Shown: positions 42,838 through 52,439 of the stretch, piece after piece
Position numbering within the stretch: position 1 is the stretch's first letter
Layout: the number at the start of each line of letters is the position of its first letter
Assembly (NCBI RefSeq): GCF_004402495.1
Contig: NZ_SOFH01000001.1
Coordinates: 1-61,442, forward strand
Length of the DNA stretch: 61,442 nucleotides
Source: Cryobacterium sp. HLT2-28
GTDB lineage: Bacteria; Actinomycetota; Actinomycetes; Actinomycetales; Microbacteriaceae
Reading direction: 5' to 3'
Position numbers and translations under genes: made by a program
The notes under the pieces: model-generated
Told to the model about the DNA's origin: nothing
The model's database searches: none
Seen by the model: only the letters and a program-made list of their open reading frames with translations

Positions 42838-43968
42838 GTGCGCCCCGATCCACGCAATGAACCCCGTATCCGTTCCCGCCATCGTGTGGAGAAGCCCGCG
42901 AGACCCCGGCATGTCGTGCTCGCCGGAAGCGCCGCGGCAGCCTGTGCCGCCGTCGCGATCTCGGTAGGTTTCGCCACCGGCGGCAGCGCCATCGGTGCCA
43001 GTGCGCCGTCACCCACCCGAGCGGTCCCCGCCGCGGCCGCTCCCGCAGCACCCGTCGAACAGCCGAAGCCGGTGGTGCACAGCAGCATCAGCGCCCCCGA
43101 CGGCGCGTCGGTCGGCCCGGTCACCGGTGGCACGACCGTGACCGTGAGCGGAGACGACCTGGCCGGCGTGGCAAGCGTCACCTTCGGCGGGAACGCCGGC
43201 GCAGTCGTCTCGGCCACCGAGAGCACCGTCACCATCACCACCCCGCCCGCCACCGACCTGGGCACGGGCCCGGTCGCGGTCGAACTCTTCGACGCCGCGG
43301 GCACCACCGTGCCGGTCAACGCGGCCGGAGCCGGTGTCTCGGACTCCGCCGCTGCCGCCGCAGGGTCGGCCGTCGCCTCGGTCCCCGCGCCCGGTTCGGC
43401 CGCTCCTTCCGCACCGGTCCGGACCGCTCCTGCGCCGTCGCCGGCTGCAGCCCCGGCCGCCGGTGGAACCGCCTCGCTGACCTTCAACTACGTGCCTGAC
43501 CCGAGGGTCACCGCGCAGACGACGTACGCGCTGGCCCACTGGGACGACTACAACACCGACGACTACGGTTCCATCGGCGGAAACGACTGCGTCAACTTCA
43601 CCAGCCAGACCCTCGTGGCCCGGGGCTGGACGATGGACGCCGGCTGGTCGTTCGACACCGACAGCCTCAAGTACAGCCCGGCCTGGGCGAGCTCTACGGC
43701 CTTTGCCGCCTACCTGGCCGCCCACCCGGAGCGGGCCACCCCGCTCACCGACAAGCAGCGCAACCTCGTCAAGGTTGGCGACATCGTGCAATTCGACTGG
43801 GACGATTCCGGCGATGAGGATCACACCGGGATCGTGACCCGAGTGGAGAAGAGCGGGCAAACGGCTCGAATTTATTATGCCGGTCACACGTCCAATACCG
43901 ACTACCAGTCGGTGGACGAATCCCTTCGCAACGGCGGCGGAACGGTCTCGTTCTGGAGCGTCAAGTAG
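42838..43968 (+). CDS. Exported IPT/TIG plus amidase-domain protein
   Basis: A 376-residue protein with an N-terminal hydrophobic signal or anchor (VVLAGSAAAACAAVAISVGFA), an Ala/Pro-rich linker, an IPT/TIG immunoglobulin-like domain (SISAPDGASVGPVTGGTTVTVSG through VELFDAAG), a second Ala/Pro linker, and a C-terminal amidase domain of the PF12671 type with GGNDCVNFTSQTLVARGW (Cys251) and DEDHTGIVTRVE (His). It probably cleaves a cell-wall peptide or amide bond. GTG at 42838 is the most likely start; none has a clear ribosome binding site. The next gene is a shorter paralogue. Confidence 0.75.
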   Translation: MRPDPRNEPRIRSRHRVEKPARPRHVVLAGSAAAACAAVAISVGFATGGSAIGASAPSPTRAVPAAAAPAAPVEQPKPVVHSSISAPDGASVGPVTGGTTVTVSGDDLAGVASVTFGGNAGAVVSATESTVTITTPPATDLGTGPVAVELFDAAGTTVPVNAAGAGVSDSAAAAAGSAVASVPAPGSAAPSAPVRTAPAPSPAAAPAAGGTASLTFNYVPDPRVTAQTTYALAHWDDYNTDDYGSIGGNDCVNFTSQTLVARGWTMDAGWSFDTDSLKYSPAWASSTAFAAYLAAHPERATPLTDKQRNLVKVGDIVQFDWDDSGDEDHTGIVTRVEKSGQTARIYYAGHTSNTDYQSVDESLRNGGGTVSFWSVK

Positions 43969-44064
43969 CACCTGTCCACGGTTCGGCCTCGCCGCCCGCA
44001 CAGTGAAATTCGCAGGCAAATGTGCTTGTCTGGACGTATCCCCCCCCAAAGAATTGAGATATTT

Positions 44065-44820
44065 GTGTTGTTGACCCGGCGTTTCCGCATCGGCGTTGTC
44101 GTGCTGGTGCTCGGCGGCCTTGTCGCCGGAACGGCGGCTGTCGCCTCCCTCGGCGACGACGAACCGTCGTCCGCCGCCCGGGCCGCGAGTGCGGGCGGTG
44201 ACACCGTGACCGGCAAGCGCTCGGCGTCCACGGCCCCGACCGCCACGCCGCGGGCCGCCCCGGCCGACGCCGGCGCACCGGTCGCTGTCGAGCAGCCGAA
44301 GCCGGCCCCGGTGGCGCCCGTCGCCCCCGCGGCGCCGGCCACTGCCGGCGTCGAGGCGCAGGTGGCCTATATGCTCGCGCACTGGAGCAGCTACAACACC
44401 GCCGACTACGGCGTCATCGCCGAAAACGACTGCGTGAACTTCACCAGCCAGTCCCTGATCCAGCGCGGCTGGGAAATGGACGACGCCTGGTGGTCGAAGG
44501 GCAAGGGCGGCTCGTTCACGCACTCGGCGGCCTGGATCAGCTCCACCGCCATGATGAAGTACCTCGCGAGCTCCGGCCGGGCGACCGCACTCACCGATGA
44601 CCAGCGCGACGAGGTCAAGGTCGGCGATATCGCCCAGTTCGACTGGGACAACTCCGGCGACCGCGACCACACCGGAGTCGTCACCCGGATCGAAGGCTCC
44701 GGCGACAACATCGAGATCTTCTACGCCGGCCACACCGACGACACCGACTACCGTTCGGTCGACTACGCGATCACCGAGAAGCACCCGGGCGCGACCGCGT
44801 ACTACTGGAGCATCCCCTAA
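44065..44820 (+). CDS. Exported amidase-domain protein, paralogue of the preceding gene
   Basis: A 251-residue protein: membrane helix (IGVVVLVLGGLVAGTAAVASL), Ala/Pro/Thr-rich linker, then the same amidase domain as the previous gene, with AENDCVNFTSQSLIQRGW (Cys123) and DRDHTGVVTRIEG. The IPT/TIG domain is absent. Sequence identity across the catalytic domain is high, so the two arose by tandem duplication. GTG at 44065 is chosen; two TTG codons follow immediately. The sequence before it has a run of nine C bases and no strong ribosome binding site. Confidence 0.75.
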   Translation: MLLTRRFRIGVVVLVLGGLVAGTAAVASLGDDEPSSAARAASAGGDTVTGKRSASTAPTATPRAAPADAGAPVAVEQPKPAPVAPVAPAAPATAGVEAQVAYMLAHWSSYNTADYGVIAENDCVNFTSQSLIQRGWEMDDAWWSKGKGGSFTHSAAWISSTAMMKYLASSGRATALTDDQRDEVKVGDIAQFDWDNSGDRDHTGVVTRIEGSGDNIEIFYAGHTDDTDYRSVDYAITEKHPGATAYYWSIP

Positions 44821-44929
44821 CCACCTTGCGCATCACGGCCGCGCCGGTTTCGGCGGGCCGCGCCCGCGAACAGGGAGCGCCGTGCCGAGGCCGGCGCGGG
44901 GACGAACCGGATGCCGTCGACCGTCCGGT

Positions 44930-46546
44930 CTAGGCGATCGCCGCGTCCACGATCGCCTTCGCCTCGATCTGCACCTGGCGCAGGTGCTCCTCGCCCTTGA
45001 AGGACTCGGCGTAGATCTTGTAGACGTCTTCGGTTCCGCTCGGCCGGGCCGCGAACCAGGCGTTCTCGGTGACGACCTTGACCCCGCCGATCGCCGCCCC
45101 GTTGCCGGGGGCGTGGCTGAGCTTGGCGATGATCTTCTCGCCGGCGAGCTCGGTGGCCGTGATCGCCTCACCGTCGAGCCTGCCGAGCTGCGCCTTCTGC
45201 GCCGGCGTGGCCGCGGCATCCACCCGGGCGTAGGCGGGGGAGCCGAAGTGCTCGGCGAGCTCGGCGTAACGCTGGCTGGGGGACTTGCCGGTCACGGCGA
45301 GGATCTCCGAGGCGAGCAGGGCCAGCAGGATGCCGTCCTTGTCCGTGGTCCAGACGGTGCCGTCGAAGCGGACGAAGCTCGCGCCGGCGCTCTCCTCGCC
45401 GCCGAACGCGACGGATCCGTCGATCAGGCCGGGCACGAACCACTTGAACCCGACGGGAACCTCCCAGAGGTCCCGGCCGAGGAAGCCGGCTACCCGGTCG
45501 ATCATGGTCGACGAGACGAGCGTCTTGCCGATCTGCGCATCCGCCCGCCAGCCCTCGCGGTGGCTGTACAGGTAGTCGATGGCGACGGCGAGGAAATGGT
45601 TGGGATTCATCAGCCCGGCATCCGGCGTCACGATGCCGTGGCGATCGGCGTCGGCGTCGTTGCCGGTGAGGATGTCGTAGTCGTCCTTGTGGGCGAGCAC
45701 GGAGGCCATCGCCGACGGGCTCGACGGATCCATCCGGATCTTGCCGTCCCAGTCGACGGTCATGAAACGCCAGGTCGGGTCGACCTTGGGGTTGACGACG
45801 GTCAGGTTGAGTCCGTAGCGGTCGCGGATGGCACCCCAGTAGCCGACGCTCGCCCCGCCGAGCGGGTCGGCGCCGATCCGGATGCCGCTCGCCTTGATCG
45901 CGGCCATGTCGATGATGTTCTCGAGGTCGTCGACGTAGTGGCCGCGGAAGTCGTAAGTCTCGACCGCGCTCGGCTCGCTCATCTTCACGTCGTGCAGTCC
46001 GCCGGCGATGAGTTCGTTGGCGCGATTCGCGATCCACGAGGTGGCGTCGCTGTCGGCCGGACCGCCGTGCGGCGGGTTGTACTTGAATCCGCCGTCGGAG
46101 GGCGGGTTGTGGCTCGGGGTGACCACGATCCCGTCGGCCTCGTCGCTGTTTCCGGCCCGGTTGTAGGCGAGGATCGCGTGCGAAAGGGACGGGGTGGGCA
46201 CGTAGTCGTCGAACTCGTCGACGAGAACGCGGACGCCGTTGGCGACGAGCACCTCGAGAGCCGTCGTGTAGGCCGGACCGCTCAGCGCATGCGGGTCGGT
46301 GCCGATGAAGAGCGGCCCGGTGATGCCCTGCTGGGCGCGGTACTCCACGATCGCCTGGGTGGTCGCGATGATGTGGTCCTCGTTGAAGGCCGTGTTCAGG
46401 GAACTTCCCCGATGGCCTGAGGTGCCGAAGGCGACCCGCTGGGCGGGCACCGAGACATCCGGTTTCAGGTCGTAATACGCCTTCACCAGCGCGTCGACGT
46501 CGATCAGGTCAGATTCCTGGGCCGGGGTGCCCGCTTGTGCTGTCAT
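44930..46546 (-). CDS. pgm: Phosphoglucomutase (alpha-D-glucose phosphate-specific)
   Basis: A 538-residue phosphohexomutase interconverting glucose-1-phosphate and glucose-6-phosphate. [20 protein letters not shown] opens the protein, [19 protein letters not shown] carries the phosphorylated Ser145, [10 protein letters not shown] is the metal loop, [10 protein letters not shown] binds sugar and [18 protein letters not shown] binds phosphate. Length matches the Pgm family rather than PgcA. It could process glucose-1-phosphate from the phosphorylase candidate, though it is 6 kb away. It is divergent from pheA. Confidence 0.95.
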   Translation of the reverse strand: MTAQAGTPAQESDLIDVDALVKAYYDLKPDVSVPAQRVAFGTSGHRGSSLNTAFNEDHIIATTQAIVEYRAQQGITGPLFIGTDPHALSGPAYTTALEVLVANGVRVLVDEFDDYVPTPSLSHAILAYNRAGNSDEADGIVVTPSHNPPSDGGFKYNPPHGGPADSDATSWIANRANELIAGGLHDVKMSEPSAVETYDFRGHYVDDLENIIDMAAIKASGIRIGADPLGGASVGYWGAIRDRYGLNLTVVNPKVDPTWRFMTVDWDGKIRMDPSSPSAMASVLAHKDDYDILTGNDADADRHGIVTPDAGLMNPNHFLAVAIDYLYSHREGWRADAQIGKTLVSSTMIDRVAGFLGRDLWEVPVGFKWFVPGLIDGSVAFGGEESAGASFVRFDGTVWTTDKDGILLALLASEILAVTGKSPSQRYAELAEHFGSPAYARVDAAATPAQKAQLGRLDGEAITATELAGEKIIAKLSHAPGNGAAIGGVKVVTENAWFAARPSGTEDVYKIYAESFKGEEHLRQVQIEAKAIVDAAIA

Positions 46547-46556
46547 GGGACCCAGT

Positions 46557-46575
46557 CTTGCACTGCAAGTAGGCT
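46557..46575 (+). promoter_or_regulatory. pgm/pheA divergent region: palindrome and pheA -10 box
   Basis: CTTGCACTGCAAG (46557-46569) is a palindrome with one central base, lying between the divergent pgm and pheA starts that are only 36 bases apart. TAGGCT (46570-46575) follows it and is seven bases before the pheA ATG, fitting a leaderless transcript. A regulator bound here would affect both genes. Confidence 0.5.
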
Positions 46576-46582
46576 GTGAGCC

Positions 46583-47530
46583 ATGTCCGAGACGCGCAAT
46601 GTCAGCTACAGCTTCCTCGGTCCCGCCGGCACGTTCACCGAAGCGGCGCTCGCGCAGGTGCCGGAGGCTCGAGGGAAGGCGTGGCGCGCGGTCAACAACG
46701 TGGGCGAGGCCCTCGCCGACGTCGTCTCCGGGCGCAGCGTCGCCGCGATGATCGCCATCGAGAACTCGGTCGACGGAGGCGTGTCCGCCACCCAGGACGC
46801 CCTCGCGAACGTGCCGAACCTGCGCATCATCGGCGAATACCTTGTGCCGGTGAACTTCGTGCTGGTGGCCAGGCCGGGCACGGCCCTCGCCGATGTGCGG
46901 GTCGTCAACGCGCACCCGGTCGCCTACGCCCAGTGCCGCAGCTGGCTCGAAGCGACACTGCCGCACCACGGCCACATCCCGGCGTCGAGCAACGTGACCG
47001 CCGCGTCGTCCCTGCTCGACAACGACCAGGCGGATGCCGCGATCGCGCCGCCCGGCATCGACACGCGTTACGACCTCACCGTGCTCGCCACCGGGATCGG
47101 CGACAACCCGAACGCGGTCACCCGCTTCGTGCTCGTCGGCCGGCGGGGGGCGCTCCCCGAAAGGACCGGCGCCGACAAGACCAGCGTGATCGTCGAACTC
47201 CCCGAGGACCGTCCCGGCTCGTTGCTGGACATGCTCGAGCAATTCGCCACCCGCGGGGTCAACCTCAGCCTGATCCAGTCCCGGCCGATCGGGGACGCGA
47301 TGGGGCGGTACCGGTTCGTGATCGACGCCGACGGGCACATCCAGGACGAGCGTGTCGCCGACGCGCTGCTCGGACTGCGCCGATTCAGCCCGAAAGTGCT
47401 GTTCCTCGGCTCCTACCCGCGAGCGGACAAGCGGCCGATCGAATTCACCTCGCACTACGACGATGACGTGTTCATCGGTGCCAGGGAATGGTTGACGGAA
47501 CTGATCGGCGACGATCCTTCCGCCACCTAG
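46583..47530 (+). CDS. pheA: Prephenate dehydratase
   Basis: A 315-residue monofunctional prephenate dehydratase, making phenylpyruvate for phenylalanine synthesis. The catalytic domain starts [15 protein letters not shown], contains [10 protein letters not shown] and ends with [10 protein letters not shown], where the Thr-Arg-Phe motif is essential. The C-terminal ACT domain ([34 protein letters not shown]) gives phenylalanine feedback. There is no chorismate mutase domain. Its stop codon overlaps that of the convergent diacylglycerol-kinase-like gene in a shared CTAG. Confidence 0.93.
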   Translation: MSETRNVSYSFLGPAGTFTEAALAQVPEARGKAWRAVNNVGEALADVVSGRSVAAMIAIENSVDGGVSATQDALANVPNLRIIGEYLVPVNFVLVARPGTALADVRVVNAHPVAYAQCRSWLEATLPHHGHIPASSNVTAASSLLDNDQADAAIAPPGIDTRYDLTVLATGIGDNPNAVTRFVLVGRRGALPERTGADKTSVIVELPEDRPGSLLDMLEQFATRGVNLSLIQSRPIGDAMGRYRFVIDADGHIQDERVADALLGLRRFSPKVLFLGSYPRADKRPIEFTSHYDDDVFIGAREWLTELIGDDPSAT

Positions 47531-48522
47531 GCCACGGCCGGCAGGCGCACCATCAGTGCGCCTGGGTCGGCGCGGAACGAGGCGGCGCGCACCAGACCGA
47601 ACTCATCCCCGTCAATCTCGAACTCCTGCGCGTGCTCGAGCACAATCCGGATGCCTGCCCCGCGCAGCGTCGTCATCACCCGTTCGTTGCTCGATTCGGT
47701 GCGGTCGATGATCCGCCGCCCCGCAGCCGAACGGCGAAGCACCCCGTTCTCCCAGGTCACCCGGCGCCAGATCGCGAGCCAGCCGAGGACGCCCTTCGGC
47801 TGCAGCACCGCGATGTCGAGGATTCCGTCGTCGATCCGGGCGTCCGGCAGGAACTGCATGTTCCCGGGCAGCAGGCCGCAGTTCGCGATCAGGATGGTGC
47901 TCACGTGCGCCGGCCGGTCGGTGCGCCCCTCCACGCTGTACCGGATCCGGAACGGCCTGGCCGTGGGGATGACCCTGGCGCCCGCGTCGACGTAGGCGAG
48001 CCAGCCCACCCGTTTCTTCAGGTCGGCACTGGTGCTGGCGATCATCCGGGCGTCCAGGCCGATCCCCGCCATCACCAGGAAGGCGTGCTCGACGGCGGCG
48101 CCTGACTCGGTCGTGACGTTCGCCACCCCGACGTCGACGGGCTTGTCGACCCCGGTGAATGCGATCCTGGCCGACTCGTCGAGGCTCGACAGTGGCAGCT
48201 TCAGATTGCGGGCCAGGAGATTCCCGGTGCCGGCCGGCACGATGGCCAGCGCGATCCCGGTGCGGCGGAGGACCTCCGCCACGGCGCGGACCGTGCCGTC
48301 GCCGCCGGCCGCAATCACGACGGATGCCCCCTGTTCCACGGCGAGCCGGGCCGCTGCGGTGCCCGGATCGTCCAGGGACGTCGGGAACCAGAGGCTCTCG
48401 TCCCAGCCCGCGGCGGACGCGGCGCCCGCCACGCTCAGCCGCAATTTCACCAGGTCGACCTTGATCGGGTTGTAGACGACGGCAGCGCGCAGAACTCTTT
48501 CGGTCTGACCGGGAGTATTCAC
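47527..48522 (-). CDS. Diacylglycerol kinase-family lipid kinase (YegS/DagK-like)
   Basis: A 331-residue lipid kinase of the DAGK catalytic fold: [18 protein letters not shown], then [18 protein letters not shown] (nucleotide-binding GGDGT) and [19 protein letters not shown], followed by the beta-sandwich C-terminal domain with [18 protein letters not shown]. It phosphorylates diacylglycerol or a related lipid. GTG at 48522 follows TAGCCT (48529-48534) by six bases. It is divergent from serS and convergent with pheA. Confidence 0.88.
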   Translation of the reverse strand: MNTPGQTERVLRAAVVYNPIKVDLVKLRLSVAGAASAAGWDESLWFPTSLDDPGTAAARLAVEQGASVVIAAGGDGTVRAVAEVLRRTGIALAIVPAGTGNLLARNLKLPLSSLDESARIAFTGVDKPVDVGVANVTTESGAAVEHAFLVMAGIGLDARMIASTSADLKKRVGWLAYVDAGARVIPTARPFRIRYSVEGRTDRPAHVSTILIANCGLLPGNMQFLPDARIDDGILDIAVLQPKGVLGWLAIWRRVTWENGVLRRSAAGRRIIDRTESSNERVMTTLRGAGIRIVLEHAQEFEIDGDEFGLVRAASFRADPGALMVRLPAVA

Positions 48523-48528
48523 GGGGCA

Positions 48529-48564
48529 AGGCTAGCAAGGTGCCCCGGTGGGCGCTTGTAGAAT
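48529..48564. promoter_or_regulatory. Divergent leaderless promoters of dagK-like and serS genes
   Basis: Minus strand TAGCCT (48529-48534) is six bases before the kinase GTG; plus strand TAGAAT (48559-48564) is seven bases before the serS GTG at 48572. The two start codons are just 49 bases apart. Neither has a Shine-Dalgarno. Confidence 0.6.
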
Positions 48565-48571
48565 GGCCAGC

Positions 48572-49837
48572 GTGATTGATCCTGTGCTGCTGCGAGAGAA
48601 TCCCGACCTCATCAAGCGTTCTCAGACGGCGCGCGGTGCGTCCGTCGAGGCGGTTGACCGTGCCCTCGAGGCCGACACCGAACGGAGGGCGTCGATCCGC
48701 GCGTTCGAAGACCTCCGCGCGTCGCAGAACCAGTTCGGGAAGCGCGTCGCATCCGCCCCCGCCGCGGAGAAGAAGGCGCTCGTCGCCGAAGCCCAGGCCC
48801 TCGCGGCGCAGGTGAAGGCCGCCGGCGCGGCAGCGGGCGACGCCGAGTCGGCATTCACCTCGGTGGTGCGCACGATCGCGAATCCGATCATCGACGGGGT
48901 CCCGGCGGGCGGGGAAGACAACTTCGTCACCCTCCGCACCCACGGCGAGATTCCCGCGTTCGACTTCGAGCCGCGCGACCACCTCGAGCTCGGCGAACTC
49001 CTCGGCGCGATCGACATGGCCCGCGGCGCCAAGGTCTCCGGCTCGCGCTTCTACTTCCTCAAGGGGATCGGCGCGCGCCTCGAGATCGCGCTGATGAACA
49101 TGGCCCTCGACCGTGCCCTTGCGGCCGGGTTCATCCCGCTGATCACCCCCACCCTCGTGCGCCCCGAGATCATGGACGGCACCGGCTTCCTCGGCGAACA
49201 TGCCGACGAGATCTACTACCTGCCCGCGGATGAGCTCTACCTCACCGGAACGAGCGAGGTCGCGCTGGCCGGTTACCACTCCGACGAGATCCTCGACCTG
49301 GCCGAAGGCCCGCTCCGCTACGCGGGCTGGTCGACCTGCTATCGGCGCGAGGCCGGCTCGGGCGGCAAGGACACCCGCGGCATCATCCGGGTGCACCAGT
49401 TCAACAAGCTCGAGATGTTCGCCTACGTGCTGCCCGAGAACGCCGAGGCCGAACACGACCGCCTCGTGGCCCTGCAGGAGGACATGCTCCAGTCGCTCGG
49501 GCTGAGCTACCGCGTGATCGACGTCGCCGCCGGCGATCTCGGGTCGAGCGCGGCGCGCAAGTTCGACATCGAGGCGTGGGTGCCCACCCAGAACGCCTAC
49601 CGTGAACTCACCAGCACGAGCAACTGCACCACCTACCAGGCGAGGCGCCTGGACATCCGTTACCGCACCGAGTCCGGCAAGACGGCACCCGTGGCCACCC
49701 TCAACGGAACGCTGGCGACCACCCGGTGGATCGTCGCGATGCTGGAGACCCACCAGCAGGCTGACGGTTCGGTGCTCGTCCCGGAGGCCCTGCGGCCCTG
49801 GCTGGGCGGTCTCGCCGTGATCGAGCCCACGCCGTGA
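48572..49837 (+). CDS. serS: Seryl-tRNA synthetase
   Basis: A 421-residue class-II synthetase charging tRNA-Ser and tRNA-Sec. The N-terminal coiled-coil arm (residues about 30-100) begins after [18 protein letters not shown]. Motif 2 is [25 protein letters not shown] and motif 3 is [27 protein letters not shown] binds serine. GTG at 48572 gives the family-typical N terminus; an ATG at 48563 would overlap the -10 box. The HAD gene follows with a four-base overlap, and two tRNA-Ser genes lie within 2.6 kb. Confidence 0.96.
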   Translation: MIDPVLLRENPDLIKRSQTARGASVEAVDRALEADTERRASIRAFEDLRASQNQFGKRVASAPAAEKKALVAEAQALAAQVKAAGAAAGDAESAFTSVVRTIANPIIDGVPAGGEDNFVTLRTHGEIPAFDFEPRDHLELGELLGAIDMARGAKVSGSRFYFLKGIGARLEIALMNMALDRALAAGFIPLITPTLVRPEIMDGTGFLGEHADEIYYLPADELYLTGTSEVALAGYHSDEILDLAEGPLRYAGWSTCYRREAGSGGKDTRGIIRVHQFNKLEMFAYVLPENAEAEHDRLVALQEDMLQSLGLSYRVIDVAAGDLGSSAARKFDIEAWVPTQNAYRELTSTSNCTTYQARRLDIRYRTESGKTAPVATLNGTLATTRWIVAMLETHQQADGSVLVPEALRPWLGGLAVIEPTP

Positions 49838-50673
49838 GCCTCGACGCGCTGACCGTGACCGGGCGGGGCACAACGGATGCGCCCTGGCTGGTGGCCCTCG
49901 ACATCGACGGCACGACCATGCACGAGGACGGCACGATCAGCGAGCGCGTGCTCGACCAGGTGCGGCGCCTCGACGCGGCCGGCCATGAGGTCATGCTCGC
50001 CACCGGGCGGTCGGCCGCGACCACCCTGCCGGTGCTCGACCGCCTCGAGATCGCCCCGCGCTTCGTCGTCTGCTCCAACGGCGCGATCACCCTGCACCGC
50101 GACCCCGACTCGCCCACCGGGTACCGGCGCGAGTGGGTCGAGACCTTCGACCCGACCGAGGTTCTCCTCTCGATCAAGTCGCACCTGACCACCGCCCGCT
50201 ACGCCGTCGAGGACGAGCACGGCTACTACCGCTACACCGAGCCGTTCCCGGACGCGACCATCGGACTCGACAGCGAGCACGTCGACTTCGACGACCTCCT
50301 GCGCCATGCGGCCACCAGGGTCGTGGTGATCTCACCCGACCACGACATGGACGATTTCCTCCGCGTCGTCGACCGGATGGGCCTCAATCGGGTGAGCTAC
50401 GCGATCGGGTGGACCGCGTGGCTGGACATCGCCCCCGACGGCGTCAACAAGGCCACCGCGATGGAACGGGTGCGTGCCGAGATCGGCATTCCCCGCCACC
50501 GGGTGATGGCCGTCGGCGACGGGCGCAACGACATCGAGCTGCTGCAGTGGGCGGCCGTCCACGGCCGAGGGGTGGCGATGGGGCAGGCGCCGGACGAGGT
50601 CATCGCTGCGGCCGGCGAGACCACCGGGGCCGTTCAGGACGACGGCCTCGCGTTCGTGTTGAGCAGCCTGTAG
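49834..50673 (+). CDS. HAD-superfamily phosphatase, Cof type
   Basis: A 279-residue IIB-cap HAD hydrolase. Motif I is [14 protein letters not shown] with the two catalytic Asp, motif II is MLATGRSA, Lys in [12 protein letters not shown] gives motif III and [15 protein letters not shown] is motif IV. Cof-type members dephosphorylate sugar phosphates and cofactors; the substrate here is unknown. The GTG start overlaps the serS stop, so the two are co-translated, a common arrangement in actinobacteria. Confidence 0.88.
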   Translation: MSLDALTVTGRGTTDAPWLVALDIDGTTMHEDGTISERVLDQVRRLDAAGHEVMLATGRSAATTLPVLDRLEIAPRFVVCSNGAITLHRDPDSPTGYRREWVETFDPTEVLLSIKSHLTTARYAVEDEHGYYRYTEPFPDATIGLDSEHVDFDDLLRHAATRVVVISPDHDMDDFLRVVDRMGLNRVSYAIGWTAWLDIAPDGVNKATAMERVRAEIGIPRHRVMAVGDGRNDIELLQWAAVHGRGVAMGQAPDEVIAAAGETTGAVQDDGLAFVLSSL

Positions 50674-50728
50674 CCTCACCCAGCCTGCTGTCAGCATCCG
50701 CTGGCATTCTGGACGGTGGCTCATCGGC

Positions 50729-50734
50729 TAGAAT
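50729..50734 (+). promoter_or_regulatory. -10 box for tRNA-Ser(UGA)
   Basis: TAGAAT lies 57 bases before the tRNA in the 118-base gap after the HAD gene. The -35 region is weak, as is common for these genes. Confidence 0.4.
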
Positions 50735-50791
50735 CGGTCGGTATTCGCCTATTGCGATCGCGTGCCGTCTGCGCAGTTGCGCGGCGAACAG

Positions 50792-50876
50792 GGAGGGCTG
50801 TCCGAGCGGCCGATGGAGCCAGTCTTGAAAACTGGTGGGCAGAGATGTCTCGTGGGTTCGAATCCCACGCCCTCCG
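50792..50876 (+). tRNA. tRNA-Ser (anticodon UGA)
   Basis: Acceptor arms GGAGGGC and GCCCTCC pair perfectly, discriminator G at 50876. The anticodon stem CCAGT/ACTGG encloses CTTGAAA with anticodon TGA at 50826-50828. The long variable arm is of class II type, and the T arm is CGTGGG-TTCGAAT-CCCACG. The CCA end is not encoded (the next bases are CACC). Confidence 0.96.
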
Positions 50877-50917
50877 CACCTGGATGCTGCACGCCGGCAC
50901 ACGACGAAGGGATCTGA

Positions 50918-52186
50918 GTGAGCGACCAATTGCGGCCCCGCTCGACACGGTCGCGCACTCTCGCGACCTTCGCCCGGCATGGCCGGTTGAAGCGGTCGAA
51001 CCCGGTCGTGACCGTGGTGAAGTTCCTCGCCGCGGCGATGGCCGTTTTGCTCGTCAGCGGGGTGTCCGTTGCCTCCCTCGCCACCTACGACGTCGCCGCG
51101 AGCGTGCAGCCGAGCGTGCACCTGGCCAATGAGACCAAAGGCCCCGTTCCTCAGATCGGGGCCATCCCTGGCGGGGTGAACCTGCTCGTGGTCGGCAGCG
51201 ACAGCCGCAAGGGCCAGGACGCCAGGTTCGGCGAAGAAGATTCGACCGGTGACCTCAACGACGTCACGATGCTGCTGCACATCTCCGCCGATCACAGCAA
51301 CGCCTCGGTGATCAGTTTCCCGCGCGACATGTTCGTGCCCATCCCGGAATGCCCCGACCCGACGGGCGGCACCTTCAACTCGATGAGCCGGCAGAAGATC
51401 AACACCACGCTCACCTACGGCGGGCTGGCCTGCACCGTGCTCACGGTGGAGAAGCTGACCGGCCTGGATATCCCGTTCGCCGCCGAGGTGCAGTTCAGCG
51501 GGGTGATGGCCATGTCGACCGCCGTCGGCGGCGTGCCGGTCTGCGTGGCAGAGGAGATCCAGGACGACTACACCCAGACCTATCTCACCCCCGGCATGCA
51601 CACGCTCGAGGGTGTTGCCGCCCTGCAGTTCCTGCGCACCCGGCACGGCGTCGGGGACGGCAGTGACTTGACCCGGATCAACAACCAGCAGGTGTTCATG
51701 TCTGCCCTGGTGCGCACGATCAAGAGCGCCGACACCCTCTCCGACCCGCTCAAGGTGTATTCCCTGGCGAAGGCCGTGACGGCGAACATGTCCCTGTCGG
51801 CCAGCCTGAACAACGTGTCGACCCTCGCCTCGATCGCCGTGGCACTCAAGGACATCCCGTTGGACCAGGTCGTGTTCGTGCAGGTCCCGACCGGGAGCAC
51901 GGCGGGCGGGGTGCTGCCGTTGCAGCCGGACTTCGAAGACCTGTTCACGGCCGTCGCCGCCGACCAGCCGCTCAAGCTCGGCGGTACGACGGGCGCCGGT
52001 GCAACCCTGGACCCGTCCGCGACAGCCGCTCCGACCGAGCCGGCACCGGCCGAGCCGACTGACCCGAACGCCACACCCGACCCCGCCGCGACGACACCCG
52101 GGGTCACCGTGCTCCCGGAGTCGGCGACCGGGCAGACTGCGGGGGAACTGACCTGTTCCGTCGGCCGCACCCTCGAGAACCAGTAG
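50918..52186 (+). CDS. LytR-CpsA-Psr (LCP) family cell-wall glycopolymer transferase
   Basis: A 422-residue membrane-anchored protein: basic N terminus, one membrane helix (FLAAAMAVLLVSGVSVASL), then the LCP domain with LLVVGSDSRKG, VTMLLHISADHSNASVISFPRDMFVPIP, TYGGLACTVLTVEKLTG and LQFLRTRHGVGDGSDLTRINNQQ. LCP enzymes attach teichoic acid-like or arabinogalactan polymers to peptidoglycan. A Thr/Pro-rich tail (about 365-410) extends beyond the domain. The GTG start at 50918 is 41 bases after tRNA-Ser(UGA), without a terminator between them. Confidence 0.9.
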   Translation: MSDQLRPRSTRSRTLATFARHGRLKRSNPVVTVVKFLAAAMAVLLVSGVSVASLATYDVAASVQPSVHLANETKGPVPQIGAIPGGVNLLVVGSDSRKGQDARFGEEDSTGDLNDVTMLLHISADHSNASVISFPRDMFVPIPECPDPTGGTFNSMSRQKINTTLTYGGLACTVLTVEKLTGLDIPFAAEVQFSGVMAMSTAVGGVPVCVAEEIQDDYTQTYLTPGMHTLEGVAALQFLRTRHGVGDGSDLTRINNQQVFMSALVRTIKSADTLSDPLKVYSLAKAVTANMSLSASLNNVSTLASIAVALKDIPLDQVVFVQVPTGSTAGGVLPLQPDFEDLFTAVAADQPLKLGGTTGAGATLDPSATAAPTEPAPAEPTDPNATPDPAATTPGVTVLPESATGQTAGELTCSVGRTLENQ

Positions 52187-52271
52187 CAATCCGGGCATCC
52201 GGGCCGGTGTTCAATCGGATCCCGCTTGTGAGGTTATGATTGCTGAGGTGTGTTTGCATTGCAGGCACCAA

Positions 52272-52362
52272 GGAGACGTCGCATAGTACGGCTTAGTGCA
52301 CCACCCTGCTAAGGTGGAGTACCCTTCACGGGGTACCGTGGGTTCAAATCCCACCGTCTCCG
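52272..52362 (+). tRNA. tRNA-Ser (anticodon GCU)
   Basis: Acceptor GGAGACG pairs with CGTCTCC; discriminator G at 52362. The anticodon stem CCACC/GGTGG encloses CTGCTAA with anticodon GCT at 52308-52310. The variable arm is long (class II, with GTACCC/GGGTAC), and the T arm is GTGGG-TTCAAAT-CCCAC. No CCA is encoded. TATGAT at 52235-52240 is a possible -10 box. Confidence 0.96.
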
Positions 52363-52369
52363 CACTTTC

Positions 52370-52413
52370 GGCCCCTGGTCACCGCGTTCATCGCGGTTTC
52401 CCGGGGCCTTTTT
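52370..52413 (+). terminator. Rho-independent terminator after tRNA-Ser(GCU)
   Basis: GGCCCC (52370-52375) pairs with GGGGCC (52403-52408). The loop holds a second hairpin, ACCGCG/CGCGGT, and TTTTT follows at 52409-52413. It directly follows the tRNA. Confidence 0.85.
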
Positions 52414-52439
52414 CGCCCGTCGGGCTCCTCGGAGGAATC

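Noticed and set aside
43009..44784. A 591-residue minus-strand frame opposite both amidases
   Set aside because: Val/Gly/Asp-rich with no motif; it exists because the two paralogues have matching codon bias.
50792..52362. tRNA-linked mobile element attachment site
   Set aside because: No integrase and no repeat of a tRNA 3' end was seen between or after the two tRNA-Ser genes.
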